Source of the DNA: Pseudomonas fluorescens
Lineage (GTDB): Bacteria > Pseudomonadota > Gammaproteobacteria > Pseudomonadales > Pseudomonadaceae
Length of the DNA: 64,000 nucleotides
NCBI RefSeq assembly: GCF_002837185.1
Contig: NZ_KZ477987.1
Location: 62,001-126,000, forward strand
Direction: 5' to 3'
Position numbers and translations under genes: made by a program
Shown: positions 27,485 to 37,699 of the stretch, in pieces
Layout of the letters: every line of letters begins with the position of its first letter
Numbering within the stretch: the stretch's first letter is position 1
The notes under the pieces: model-generated
Databases searched by the model: none
What the model saw: only the letters and a program-made list of their open reading frames with translations
Told to the model about the DNA's origin: nothing

Positions 27485-28021
27485 TCAGAGATCGGACTCC
27501 TTCACTACCCGCACCTTCCCTGCGTCCAGCGCATACGCCGCGTCCGCCAGGTCGTTATTCACCTTCTCCACCTTCAAGGTTCCGGTGACCCACAGCGGCG
27601 TGTAGATATCATCCAGCTTCAAGCCCTTGGGATAGCGCACCAACACCAGTTGGTTGGGCGGCGGTGGCGGCACATGGATGCACGCGCCGGGGTATGGCAC
27701 GAGAAAGAACAGCGTGCTGCGGCCCTTGGCATCGGTTTCCAACGGCACTGGGTAGCCGCCGATACGGATGTGCTTGCCGTTCATGGCCGGCACGGTCTTG
27801 GTGGAATACATCACCGCCGGCAAGCCTTTGCTCTGTTTCAGGCCGCCCTTGTCGGTAAAGGTGCCTTGGGCTTCGGGCGAGTTGTGATCGATCTCGGGCA
27901 TGGCTTCGAGGGCTTTCTGATCCGACAGCGGCATCAGCTCGAGCCAGTCGGTTTCCGGCAGTTCGCCAGCGTGGGCCAGGCCTGGGGCCAGCAAGAGGAG
28001 AGTCAACAGAAGACGGCGCAT
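27485..28021 (-). CDS. DUF3299 periplasmic protein
   Basis: A 178-residue secreted protein with signal peptide MRRLLLTLLLLAPGLAHA. The mature part has the DUF3299 pattern (IRIGGYPVPLE, FFLVPYPGACIHVPPPPPNQ) with one conserved Cys. The start at 28021 gives a standard signal peptide; a TTG seven codons upstream is less likely. Homologues often neighbour metal or ABC export systems, but here only a small stress membrane protein gene lies nearby and the role is unknown. Confidence 0.85.
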   Translation of the reverse strand: MRRLLLTLLLLAPGLAHAGELPETDWLELMPLSDQKALEAMPEIDHNSPEAQGTFTDKGGLKQSKGLPAVMYSTKTVPAMNGKHIRIGGYPVPLETDAKGRSTLFFLVPYPGACIHVPPPPPNQLVLVRYPKGLKLDDIYTPLWVTGTLKVEKVNNDLADAAYALDAGKVRVVKESDL

Positions 28022-28098
28022 GGAGAGGCTCGGCAAGTACAAGTGGCGAGCATTCTAGCCCTCTGCGCCTGCGCAGCGCAGAGGACTTTGTCGGCTGA

Positions 28099-28344
28099 TT
28101 ACTTTCTTTTGATCAGGCCGTAGATCACCAGCAGCACGATCGCGCCGACCAGCGCACCGATAAAGCCCGCGCCTTGACCGGCCTGGTAGATCCCCAGGGC
28201 CTGGCCACCGTAGGTTGCAGCCAGGGAGCCGGCGATACCCAGCAGAATGGTCATGATCCAGCCCATGCTGTCGTCGCCAGGCTTGAGGAAACGCGCCAGC
28301 AGGCCGACGATCAAGCCGATAAAAATGGTTCCGATGATACCCAT
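28099..28344 (-). CDS. GlsB/YeaQ/YmgE-family stress membrane protein
   Basis: An 81-residue protein with three hydrophobic segments: MGIIGTIFIGLIVGLLARFL, WIMTILLGIAGSLAATYGGQ and a C-terminal FIGALVGAIVLLVIYGLI followed by KRK. This is the transglycosylase-associated family of small inner-membrane proteins induced by stress. The molecular role is unclear for the whole family. An AGAGGG ribosome binding site precedes the ATG. Confidence 0.9.
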   Translation of the reverse strand: MGIIGTIFIGLIVGLLARFLKPGDDSMGWIMTILLGIAGSLAATYGGQALGIYQAGQGAGFIGALVGAIVLLVIYGLIKRK

Positions 28345-28449
28345 GGCATTTCCCTCTGATTGGTGTGAGTCATGCCAAAGCCTAGTCAGACTTTGGCATC
28401 CTGCTATCAGAGGGACGCCGAGCCTTAATGGTTCCCACGGCGACGCAGC

Positions 28450-29535
28450 TTATTGTTCGGCGATCAGTGCTTCGACCTTGAGGATCTGCGCCTGCAGGGT
28501 CGCGCGGTCCTTGCAGCGCAGGTTGGCGTGACCCACCTTGCGCCCTGCCTTGAAGGCCTTGCCGTAGTGATGCACATGGCAATCGTCGATCGCCATGACT
28601 CGCTCAACCGGCGGCACCACGCCAATGAAGTTGAGCATGGCGCTCTCGCCAACCTTGGCCGTGGAGCCCAACGGCAAGCCCGCCACCGCCCGCAGGTGGT
28701 TCTCGAACTGGCTGCACTCGGCGCCTTCGGTGGTCCAGTGCCCGGAGTTGTGCACGCGCGGGGCGATCTCGTTGGCCTTGAGACCGCCATCGACTTCAAA
28801 GAACTCGAACGCCATCACGCCGACGTAATCCAGCTGCTTGAGCACACGGCTGGAGTAATCTTCGGCCAGGGCCTGCAGCGGGTGGTCGGTACTGGCCACG
28901 GACAGCTTGAGAATGCCGCTGTCGTGGGTGTTGTGCACCAACGGATAGAAGCGGGTTTCACCATTACGGGCGCGCACTGCGATCAGCGAGACTTCGCCGG
29001 TGAACGGCACGAAGCCTTCCAGCAGGCAGGCGACGCTGCCCAGTTCGGCGAAGGTACCGGCCACATCGGCAGCGGTGCGCAGCACTTTCTGGCCCTTGCC
29101 GTCATACCCCAGGGTGCGGGTTTTCAGCACGGCCGGCAGGCCGATGCTGGCGACGGCGGCGTCCAGGTCTGCCTGGGACTGGATATCGGCGAAGGCCGGG
29201 GTCGGGATGCCCAGGTCCTTGAACATGCTTTTCTCGAACCAGCGGTCGCGCGCGATGCGCAGGGCTTCAGCGCTCGGGTACACCGGCACGAACTGCGACA
29301 GGAAAGCCACGGTTTCGGCCGGTACGCTTTCGAACTCGAAGGTCACCAGGTCAACTTCGTCGGCCAGTTGGCGCAGGTGATCAGGGTCGCTGTAGTCCGC
29401 GCGCAGGTGTTCACCCAGGGCGGCCGCGCAAGCGTCCGGCGCCGGGTCCAGAAAAGCGAAATCCATCCCCAGCGGGGTTCCCGCCAGAGCCAGCATGCGG
29501 CCCAGTTGGCCGCCACCGATTACACCGATTTTCAT
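28450..29535 (-). CDS. purK: 5-(carboxyamino)imidazole ribonucleotide synthase
   Basis: A 361-residue ATP-grasp enzyme of purine synthesis. It uses ATP and bicarbonate to carboxylate AIR to N5-CAIR. Motifs are MKIGVIGGGQLGRMLALAG, TRTLGYDGKGQ (ATP-grasp loop) and NEIAPRVHNSGHWT. The ATG at 29535 is used; a TTG one codon upstream is less likely. It starts 12 bp after purE, in the usual purE–purK order. Confidence 0.97.
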   Translation of the reverse strand: MKIGVIGGGQLGRMLALAGTPLGMDFAFLDPAPDACAAALGEHLRADYSDPDHLRQLADEVDLVTFEFESVPAETVAFLSQFVPVYPSAEALRIARDRWFEKSMFKDLGIPTPAFADIQSQADLDAAVASIGLPAVLKTRTLGYDGKGQKVLRTAADVAGTFAELGSVACLLEGFVPFTGEVSLIAVRARNGETRFYPLVHNTHDSGILKLSVASTDHPLQALAEDYSSRVLKQLDYVGVMAFEFFEVDGGLKANEIAPRVHNSGHWTTEGAECSQFENHLRAVAGLPLGSTAKVGESAMLNFIGVVPPVERVMAIDDCHVHHYGKAFKAGRKVGHANLRCKDRATLQAQILKVEALIAEQ

Positions 29536-29547
29536 CAATCAACACCC

Positions 29548-30039
29548 TCAGGCGATGCGTGGGTCTGGATTGTCCAGCACGCTGTCTGTCTGCTCAGCAC
29601 GGAATTTTTTCAGCACCGCATGGAACTGCGGGTGCTTGGCGCCCAGGATACTGGCGGACAGCAACGCGGCGTTGATCGCGCCGGCCTTGCCGATCGCCAG
29701 GGTCGCCACCGGGATGCCGGCCGGCATCTGCACGATGGACAACAGCGAATCCACGCCCGAGAGCATCGACGACTGCACCGGTACACCCAGCACGGGCAGG
29801 TGAGTCTTGGCTGCACACATGCCTGGCAAATGCGCCGCACCGCCGGCACCGGCGATGATCACCTCGATGCCACGGGATTCTGCTTCATCGGCATACTGGA
29901 ACAGCAAGTCCGGGGTGCGGTGGGCGGAGACCACCTTCACTTCGTACGGAATGCCGAGTTTTTCCAGCATATCGGCGGTGTGGCTAAGGGTGGACCAATC
30001 GGACTTGGAGCCCATGATCACGCCAACCAATGCACTCAT
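29548..30039 (-). CDS. purE: N5-CAIR mutase
   Basis: A 163-residue enzyme that isomerises N5-CAIR, the product of PurK, to CAIR. The class I PurE fingerprint is clear: [21 protein letters not shown] and [15 protein letters not shown] ribosome binding site lies about 9 bp before the ATG at 30039. The transcript probably carries a roughly 110-nt leader with an intrinsic terminator. Confidence 0.97.
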   Translation of the reverse strand: MSALVGVIMGSKSDWSTLSHTADMLEKLGIPYEVKVVSAHRTPDLLFQYADEAESRGIEVIIAGAGGAAHLPGMCAAKTHLPVLGVPVQSSMLSGVDSLLSIVQMPAGIPVATLAIGKAGAINAALLSASILGAKHPQFHAVLKKFRAEQTDSVLDNPDPRIA

Positions 30040-30079
30040 CGTCGTGCCTCTTCTCTCTGGGCGCCCGCAGGCGCGTCAA

Positions 30080-30163
30080 AAAACAACAAGCCACGCGGGA
30101 AATCCGGCGTGGCTTGGTGTACGAAATCAGGCCGGTTGGACCGGCCGAAGGCCGCGCAGTATA
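30080..30163 (-). promoter_or_regulatory. purE leader: -10, hairpin and terminator-like attenuator
   Basis: On the minus strand a TATACT -10 (30163–30158) is followed by hairpin GGCCGGT-CCA-ACCGGCC (30146–30130). A shorter GGCC-TTC-GGCC alternative at 30153–30143 shares bases with it. Then comes a 9-bp stem AAGCCACGC/GCGTGGCTT (30115–30088) and the tract GTTGTTTTTT. That last part is a good intrinsic terminator, about 40 bp before purE. No minus-strand gene lies between it and the LysR gene 1 kb away, so it likely attenuates purEK. No known riboswitch was recognised. Confidence 0.6.
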
Positions 30164-30401
30164 CCGTAATAATCCAGATAAACAGCCCCTGTCACGACCA
30201 TCTGTCATCCGTTGCCACCGAGCGATTTATTGACTCTCAGGTCAGTCACTGGCGCACGCCAAAACACCACGCTCATGCCCACTCGCCAAACCGCATGACC
30301 GTCGAGAATTAATTACCACCTGGGGCAATACCTTCATTTAATAAACTCGCCGGACCCTGATTCACTATCAATAACCTGGAACTCCTTGAAAGGTTTGAAA
30401 G

Positions 30402-31052
30402 ATGACGTCGACAACCGAAGGCACACCTAACAAACACATTACTATTATCGCCGTCCTGCATGATGACGTGACGCCGGCAAAACGAAAGACCATTTACGCT
30501 GATTTTTTTCACGCACTCGTAAAAGAACTGGAAAGCTTCGCAGAGCGGAAAATCAATGTCGTCTTCACCCAGGGCGAGCCCCACAGCAACATGGAATACA
30601 AAGGCGACGATATTGAGGACGCGGCAACACGCTGGCAAACTCTCGGCACTCAACTTCTCGACGACATGACGCAAGAGGGCCTGGAAACCAATGATCTGAC
30701 CAAAGTCGTTCTCGTCACCAACGACAAATTAAATAATACGGTTTTAGGCCTCGCGAGCACGCATGGGGAAACCCAGGGCGGAACATTCGCCATCGCATCA
30801 TTGGTCTCGCCAGAAGTTATCGCCCATGAGATCGGTCATTTATTAGGGGCCAGACATGACGACTCTGAAGTTCATTTAAAGCGCCGCTGGGCCAGCGGCC
30901 TTAAACTTCTAGAAGCTTGGGTATTCGGAACCTGGTACGAGGACATTAAGACGTATACCTATATGGCACCCCGCAGTAGCAGTTCCACCACTTACACGTT
31001 CAGCCCCGCCAATCGGCAAAATATCAAGAATTACCTGGCCAGCAAAGATTAA
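30402..31052 (+). CDS. Putative metzincin-type zinc metalloprotease
   Basis: A 216-residue protein with the full metzincin zinc site HEIGHLLGARHDD (His142, Glu143, His146, His152) and a likely Met-turn (TYTYMAP, Met188) 36 residues later. This pattern fits reprolysin/ADAM-like or archaemetzincin-like proteases. There is no signal peptide or membrane segment and no neighbouring secretion gene. GAAAGG before the ATG is a plausible ribosome binding site. The gene is AT-richer than its surroundings and interrupts an otherwise core region between purE and the aspA regulator, which suggests transfer. Substrate and export route are unknown. Confidence 0.72.
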   Translation: MTSTTEGTPNKHITIIAVLHDDVTPAKRKTIYADFFHALVKELESFAERKINVVFTQGEPHSNMEYKGDDIEDAATRWQTLGTQLLDDMTQEGLETNDLTKVVLVTNDKLNNTVLGLASTHGETQGGTFAIASLVSPEVIAHEIGHLLGARHDDSEVHLKRRWASGLKLLEAWVFGTWYEDIKTYTYMAPRSSSSTTYTFSPANRQNIKNYLASKD

Positions 31053-31110
31053 TACCAACACCTCTTTTACCGTTTTACGCCCATCGCTTCGATCACTGGC
31101 CTTCCTCCGC

Positions 31111-32025
31111 TCATGCGGAGGAACTCACTGCGATGCCACTCTCGAGCTTGCGCCACAACAACCGCACATTGGCCTTGCGCACCAGCGCACAGCGATACAG
31201 CCGAATCTCCAGCGGCACATGCCATTGCGACCCGCCACACACCACCAGTTCGCCTCGAGCCAGTTCCGCTCGCACGCTCAATTGCGGCACCCAGGCGATC
31301 CCCAAGCCTTCAAGGGCCATGCTTTTGAGGCTGTCGGCCATGGCGGTTTCATAGATGGTGGTAAAACGCAGGGCACGCTGGCGCAGCAGCAGGTTCACCG
31401 AGCGCCCGAGAAAGGCACCGGCACTGTAGGCAAGCAGCGGCACACTGCCCTCGCCTTCAAGATCGAACAGCGGCTTGCCGTCGGCATCGGCGGCGCACAC
31501 CGGGAGCATTTCGGTGTTGCCCAGGTGCAGGGAGGGGAAGATCTCGGCGTCCATCTGCATGGCGGCATCCGGGTCGTAGAACGCCAGCATCAGGTCGCAG
31601 CCGCCTTCGCGCAGGGCGTGCACGGCGTCACCCACGTTGGTGGCGACCAGCCGCGTGGCGATGTTCAAACCTTCGTTGCGCAGCTGGGCGATCCAGCGCG
31701 GGAAAAAACCCAATGCCAGGGAGTGAGCCGCCGCCACCTGCATGACCTCGCCCTGCCCGCCTTCCAGATGATGCAAATGGCGCAGCACTTCACCGAGTTG
31801 TTCGACCACCGTGCGCGCGGTGACCAGGAACAATTGCCCCGCCGCCGTCAGTTCCACCGGCGTGCGTGTGCGATTGACCAGGGTCAACCCCAGCGCCGCT
31901 TCCAGGCTGCGAATACGTCGACTGAACGCCGGCTGGGTGACAAAGCGCCGCTCCGCCGCCTGGGAAAAGCTGCGCGTTGCCGCCAGGGCGCTGAAGTCTT
32001 CCAGCCATTTGCTCTCAAGGTTCAT
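31111..32025 (-). CDS. LysR-family transcriptional regulator
   Basis: A 304-residue LysR regulator. The N-terminal helix-turn-helix is WLEDFSALAATRSFSQAAER with RFVTQPAFSRRIRSLE as the recognition region. A substrate-binding effector domain follows from about residue 90. The start at 32025 (MNLESKWLEDF) has a GGGAGG ribosome binding site; the longer frame adds 12 unlikely residues. It is divergent from aspA, with 182 bp between, and probably regulates it, although the sequence also resembles the YjiE/HypT type of oxidant-responsive regulator. Confidence 0.88.
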   Translation of the reverse strand: MNLESKWLEDFSALAATRSFSQAAERRFVTQPAFSRRIRSLEAALGLTLVNRTRTPVELTAAGQLFLVTARTVVEQLGEVLRHLHHLEGGQGEVMQVAAAHSLALGFFPRWIAQLRNEGLNIATRLVATNVGDAVHALREGGCDLMLAFYDPDAAMQMDAEIFPSLHLGNTEMLPVCAADADGKPLFDLEGEGSVPLLAYSAGAFLGRSVNLLLRQRALRFTTIYETAMADSLKSMALEGLGIAWVPQLSVRAELARGELVVCGGSQWHVPLEIRLYRCALVRKANVRLLWRKLESGIAVSSSA

Positions 32026-32207
32026 CACTGCCTCCCACGGGAATGCACCATTTTGGCACACACGCCCGTCATGGTAACCGGGTCACATCCACATTATGCC
32101 GTTTGTGCATAGGCCAGTGTTTAACAGCATTGGCCCAAAAAGTTCTACAAGCCTAGCATTCGCAGCGTTCCGGCCAGTTCCGGGTCCCTATCGAGATGAT
32201 TTCCGTC

Positions 32208-33632
<1,425 letters not shown>

Positions 33633-33686
33633 GTGTTTGTTGCACCGCTCACCAGGTTGAGGGACTAGACACCTCTCACCTTTTGA

Positions 33687-33721
33687 GGGCCTGAAGGCTC
33701 GTTCTTCAGGCCCTTTTTTTT
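33687..33721 (+). terminator. Intrinsic terminator of aspA
   Basis: Stem GGGCCTGAA (33687–33695) and TTCAGGCCC (33705–33713) is followed by TTTTTTTT. Confidence 0.92.
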
Positions 33722-34024
33722 GCCTTGAGGTTGCTCATGACGCTTATAAAAAATCCAATATCGCACCGCTTACCCACCTCCCCTGTCACCGCTTCGCTGA
33801 AACCTTTAATCAGGCCGTGCAGACGGATCACGCTCGCCTAGGTATAGTGCCGCCCCTCTTCGCGTCTGCGGCAATCGGTAACGAGGCCCGGATACCACGC
33901 GAAAGCGCATGAATAACAACACCCGCAAAAGGATCGGGATCGAAGCGTCGTGCACTGCCTGGTGCCGAGCGATGTATCGGACCGTCCTGCGTTTGCCATT
34001 AGAAAAATCAGCGAGGAACACTCC
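33722..34024. other. Non-coding region upstream of the AGCS symporter gene
   Basis: About 300 bp that should contain the symporter promoter. I looked for a glycine riboswitch, which precedes some AGCS genes, and saw no paired aptamer pattern. No other structure was recognised apart from the GAGGA ribosome binding site at the 3' end. Confidence 0.5.
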
Positions 34025-35470
34025 ATGCTCGAAGTCATCAACGACTTCCTCTCAGGGAAAGTACTGATCGTGCTCATTGTCGGGCTCGGCGGTTATTTCA
34101 CGATCCGCTCGCGTTTCGTTCAACTGCGTCACTTTTTCCACATGTTCTCGGTGTTTAAAGACAGCCTGAAAAGCAGCTCCGGTCAACTCAGCTCGTTCCA
34201 GGCACTGATGCTCAGCCTGGCGGGCCGCGTCGGTGCCGGTAACATTGCCGGCGTCGGCATTGCCGTGACCCTGGGCGGCCCGGGTGCGGTGTTCTGGATG
34301 TGGGTCACTGCGTTGGTGGGCATGTCCTCAAGCTTTATCGAGTGCTCCCTGGGTCAGCTGTACAAGCGCACCGATGCGGAAGGTACCTACCGTGGCGGCC
34401 CGGCCTATTACATCCAGCACGGCCTGCACAAACGCTGGCTGGGGATGGTCATGGCGTTCCTGCTGCTGGTGACCTTCGGCTTTGCCTTCAACGGCCTGCA
34501 AGCCCACGCCGTGACTCACTCGCTCAATAACGCCTTCGGTCTCGACACCACCTATACCGGCCTCGCGCTGGCGGTGTTGCTGGGCCTGGTATTCATCGGC
34601 GGGATCAAGCGTATTGCGTCGATTGCCGACCTGCTGGTGCCGGTCAAGACGCTGGTCTACATCGCAGTGACCCTGTACGTGATCGTGCTGCAATTCGACC
34701 ACGTGCCGGCCATGCTCGCGACCATCGTCAAGAGCGCCTTCGGCCTCGACCAGGCCTTCGGTGGCCTGGTGGGCAGCGCGATCATCATGGGCGTGAAACG
34801 CGGCGTGTTCGCCAACGAAGCAGGTTTAGGCAGCGCGCCTAACGTGGCGGCTGTCGCTTCGGTAGAACACCCGATTGCCCAAGGTGTGGTGCAGGCATTC
34901 AGCGTGTTCCTCGACACGTTCGTGATCTGCACCTGCACCGCGTTGCTGATCCTGCTGTCCGGTTTCTACACCCCGGGCTTTGAAGGCGACGGCATTGCCC
35001 TGACCCAGAACTCCCTGGCCGCCGTGGTCGGTGACTGGGGCCGCATGTTCATCTCGGTCGCCCTGGCGTTGTTCGTGTTCACCTCGATCATGTACAACTA
35101 CTACCTGGGCGAGAGCAACCTGCGCTTCCTGGTCGGCAACAACCGCAAGGTGCTGATGGGCTATCGCGCCTTGGTGCTGGTGCTGATTTTCTGGGGTTCG
35201 ATCGAGAACCTGAGCACCGTGTTCGCCTTCGCCGACATCACCATGACCATGCTCGCGTTCGTCAACCTGTTCGCCCTGGCGTTCCTGTTCAAGATCGCCA
35301 TGCGCATCCTCAACGACTACGACAACCAGCGCGCAGCGGGCATCAAGACCCCGGTGTTCGACTCCAGCCAGTTCCCTGACCTGGATCTGGACCGCAAGGC
35401 CTGGCCGGCCAACCCGGTAAAATCCGAAGCAGCGCCGTCGCCTGAACTGAGCGCCCAGGCGCAACGTTAA
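34025..35470 (+). CDS. Sodium:alanine/glycine symporter (AGCS family)
   Basis: A 481-residue membrane transporter with about 10–11 helices that couples Na+ to uptake of alanine or glycine. The family signature near residues 60–100 is visible (LAGRVGAGNIAGVGIAVTLG, GPGAVFWMWVTALVGM), as is the FANEAGLGSAP motif. The start at 34025 (MLEVINDFLSGKVLIV) has a GAGGA ribosome binding site and is the family start. The asparaginase gene follows after a terminator. Substrate preference cannot be fixed by eye. Confidence 0.93.
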   Translation: MLEVINDFLSGKVLIVLIVGLGGYFTIRSRFVQLRHFFHMFSVFKDSLKSSSGQLSSFQALMLSLAGRVGAGNIAGVGIAVTLGGPGAVFWMWVTALVGMSSSFIECSLGQLYKRTDAEGTYRGGPAYYIQHGLHKRWLGMVMAFLLLVTFGFAFNGLQAHAVTHSLNNAFGLDTTYTGLALAVLLGLVFIGGIKRIASIADLLVPVKTLVYIAVTLYVIVLQFDHVPAMLATIVKSAFGLDQAFGGLVGSAIIMGVKRGVFANEAGLGSAPNVAAVASVEHPIAQGVVQAFSVFLDTFVICTCTALLILLSGFYTPGFEGDGIALTQNSLAAVVGDWGRMFISVALALFVFTSIMYNYYLGESNLRFLVGNNRKVLMGYRALVLVLIFWGSIENLSTVFAFADITMTMLAFVNLFALAFLFKIAMRILNDYDNQRAAGIKTPVFDSSQFPDLDLDRKAWPANPVKSEAAPSPELSAQAQR

Positions 35471-35486
35471 TCACCGCTAGATGACA

Positions 35487-35529
35487 CGCCGCCCGGCCTT
35501 GGGCATGCTCTGGGCCCGGCGGCGTTTTT
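35487..35529 (+). terminator. Intrinsic terminator after the AGCS gene
   Basis: CGCCGCC (35487–35493) pairs with GGCGGCG (35518–35524), with further GC pairing inside, followed by TTTTT. Confidence 0.82.
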
Positions 35530-35546
35530 CGTTCAGGAGATTTTTC

Positions 35547-36524
35547 ATGCAACCAGCCAACAACGTCATGGTGCTCTACACCGGCGGCACCATCGGTATG
35601 CAGGCCAGTGCCAATGGCCTGGCACCCGCTTCCGGTTTTGAGGCGCGTATGCGCGAGCAACTGGCCGACGCACCCGTGCCCACGTGGCGCTTCCGGGAGA
35701 TGTCGCCGCTGATCGACAGCGCCAATATGACCCCTGCCTACTGGCAGCACCTGCGCAGCGCCGTCGTCGAGGCCGTGGACGACGGCTGCGACGCCGTGCT
35801 GATCCTGCACGGCACCGACACCCTGGCCTACAGCGCGGCGGCCATGAGTTTTCAACTCCTCGGTCTGCCGGCACCCGTACTGTTCACCGGCTCGATGTTG
35901 CCGGCAGGCGTGCCCGACAGTGATGCCTGGGAAAACGTCAGCGGTGCGCTGACGGCACTGGGGGAAGGCCTGGCACCTGGCGTGCAGTTGTATTTCCACG
36001 GCGCACTCATGGCGCCAACCCGGTGCGCGAAGATCCGCAGCTTTGGTCGCCATCCGTTCGCAGCCTTGCAACGTAACGGCGGCGTCTCCCAAGCCGACAT
36101 GATCCCTGCTGCCCTGCATTACCGCCAACCCAAGTCCGTCGCCAGGGTCGGCGTCCTGCCGTTGGTGCCGGGCATCGCCGCCGACCTGTTGGATGCGCTG
36201 CTCGACAGTGGCATCCAGGCGCTGGTGCTCGAATGCTTCGGTAGCGGCACCGGCCCAAGTGACAACCCGGCCTTCCTGGCCAGCCTGCAACGTGCGCAGG
36301 ATCAGGATGTAGTGGTGGTTGCGATCACCCAATGCCATGAAGGCGGCGTGGAACTGGACGTCTACGAAGCCGGCAGCCGCCTGCGCGGTGTGGGCGTGCT
36401 GTCCGGTGGCGGCATGACCCGCGAGGCGGTATTCGGCAAGCTCAACGCCCTGCTCGGGGCCGGGTTGCAAACCAGCGAAATCCGGCGCCTGGTGGAACTG
36501 GACCTGTGCGGCGAACTGAACTGA
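35547..36524 (+). CDS. ansA: L-asparaginase
   Basis: A 325-residue enzyme hydrolysing asparagine to aspartate and ammonia. Both threonine motifs are present: VLYTGGTIGMQ at the N-terminus and ILHGTDTLAYSA around residue 90. No signal peptide is seen, so it looks like a cytoplasmic type I enzyme. The start at 35547 (MQPANNVMVLYTGG) has an AGGAGA ribosome binding site; the longer frame lies in the preceding terminator. Aspartate made here would feed aspA upstream. Confidence 0.92.
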   Translation: MQPANNVMVLYTGGTIGMQASANGLAPASGFEARMREQLADAPVPTWRFREMSPLIDSANMTPAYWQHLRSAVVEAVDDGCDAVLILHGTDTLAYSAAAMSFQLLGLPAPVLFTGSMLPAGVPDSDAWENVSGALTALGEGLAPGVQLYFHGALMAPTRCAKIRSFGRHPFAALQRNGGVSQADMIPAALHYRQPKSVARVGVLPLVPGIAADLLDALLDSGIQALVLECFGSGTGPSDNPAFLASLQRAQDQDVVVVAITQCHEGGVELDVYEAGSRLRGVGVLSGGGMTREAVFGKLNALLGAGLQTSEIRRLVELDLCGELN

Positions 36525-36543
36525 CCGGCATGTAACTTGCTCC

Positions 36544-36570
36544 ACTTCCAGCCTACCCAAGGCTGGAAGT
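36544..36570 (+). promoter_or_regulatory. Hairpin covering the ribosome binding site of the AraC-type gene
   Basis: A perfect 11-bp inverted repeat (ACTTCCAGCCT / AGGCTGGAAGT, 5-nt loop) ends 4 bp before the ATG. The 3' arm contains the GGAAG ribosome binding site, so folding would block translation. It could also be part of the asparaginase 3' end, but it lacks a T-run. Confidence 0.6.
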
Positions 36571-36574
36571 CCCC

Positions 36575-37567
36575 ATGCTGCACTCCCATCTCACCACCCT
36601 CAATGCCGTGTCCCTGGTGCTCAGTACCTTCGAGGCCGAAGGCTTGCCCCATGAAGCGTTATTGGCCGGCAGCGGCATCCGCGCAGCGGACTTGCGCCGC
36701 GCCGACACGCGTATCGCCACGCACCAGGAGATGCAAGTGTGCGCCAACGCCGTGGCCCTGCAGCGCGATATCGGCTTGATCGTGGGGCGGCGTATGCATG
36801 TTTCCTCCTACGGCATGCTGGGCTATGCCCTGCTCACCAGTGCCACTTTCGGTGACGCTTTGCGCCTGGCCCTGCGTTATCCGGCGCTGCTGGGAACACT
36901 CTTCGAACTGCGCCTGGAGGAGGACGGTGAACGTGTCTGGTTCACCGCTGGCGATTACCGCGAGAGCCCTGCACTGACGGCCTTCAATGTCGAATTGTGC
37001 CTGGGGTCGCTGAAGGTGATCTGTGACGACCTGCTTGGCCATCCACTGCCCTTGTTGGGCGCTCGTTTCGAGCACGACGCGCCGGATTATCAAGCGCGTT
37101 ACGTCGAGAGCTTCGATTGCCCACTGCAGTTCCAGGCCACGGCCAATGCATTCGCCTTTGATAAACGCTGGCTTGCCCAACCTCTGCCACTGGCCGACAC
37201 CGTGACCCACCAGGCCATGGTCGAGCGTTGCCGGAAACAGAACACCGAATTCACCGGACGCGAGGCATGGCTGGGGCGGATCCGTCAGTTGCTGGCCGCG
37301 CAACTGCATGCCGCACCCGGGCTGGATGGCCTGGCCCGGCAAATGAACTGCTCCGCACGCACCCTGCGTCGACACTTGCACGACCTGGGCTGCAGCTATC
37401 AGGAGCTGCTCGATGAGTTGCGCTTTGAACGCGCCAAACAGCTATTGGCTGACGGCCTGTGGCCAATCCACCGGATTGCCGAGACGCTGGGGTTCAGCGA
37501 GACGGCCAGCTTCAGGCACGCGTTCGTACGCTGGAGCGGCGTAGCGCCGAGCCAATTTCGCGCATGA
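36575..37567 (+). CDS. AraC-family transcriptional regulator
   Basis: A 330-residue regulator with an N-terminal arabinose-binding-like domain (about 15–200) and a C-terminal AraC-type double helix-turn-helix (LARQMNCSARTLRRHLHDLG, IHRIAETLGFSETASFRHAF). This is the OruR/ArgR-like layout common in pseudomonads. It is followed 132 bp later by the amidohydrolase and polyamine-binding genes, which it may control; the effector is unknown. The ribosome binding site lies in a hairpin. Confidence 0.9.
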   Translation: MLHSHLTTLNAVSLVLSTFEAEGLPHEALLAGSGIRAADLRRADTRIATHQEMQVCANAVALQRDIGLIVGRRMHVSSYGMLGYALLTSATFGDALRLALRYPALLGTLFELRLEEDGERVWFTAGDYRESPALTAFNVELCLGSLKVICDDLLGHPLPLLGARFEHDAPDYQARYVESFDCPLQFQATANAFAFDKRWLAQPLPLADTVTHQAMVERCRKQNTEFTGREAWLGRIRQLLAAQLHAAPGLDGLARQMNCSARTLRRHLHDLGCSYQELLDELRFERAKQLLADGLWPIHRIAETLGFSETASFRHAFVRWSGVAPSQFRA

Positions 37568-37699
37568 CGCCCCAATCAGGGGCCAATTGCGGACACATAA
37601 GTTGGCCATATTTATCCCCTTTTGGCCGCTCCTGCCATTCTCATAAACCGCGTCCGCCGCAAGACTGCAGGCACCGATACCGCCTGCGGAGAACAATAA

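Noticed and set aside
33722..34024. Glycine riboswitch before the AGCS symporter
   Set aside because: No paired aptamer pattern or expression platform could be found in the sequence.
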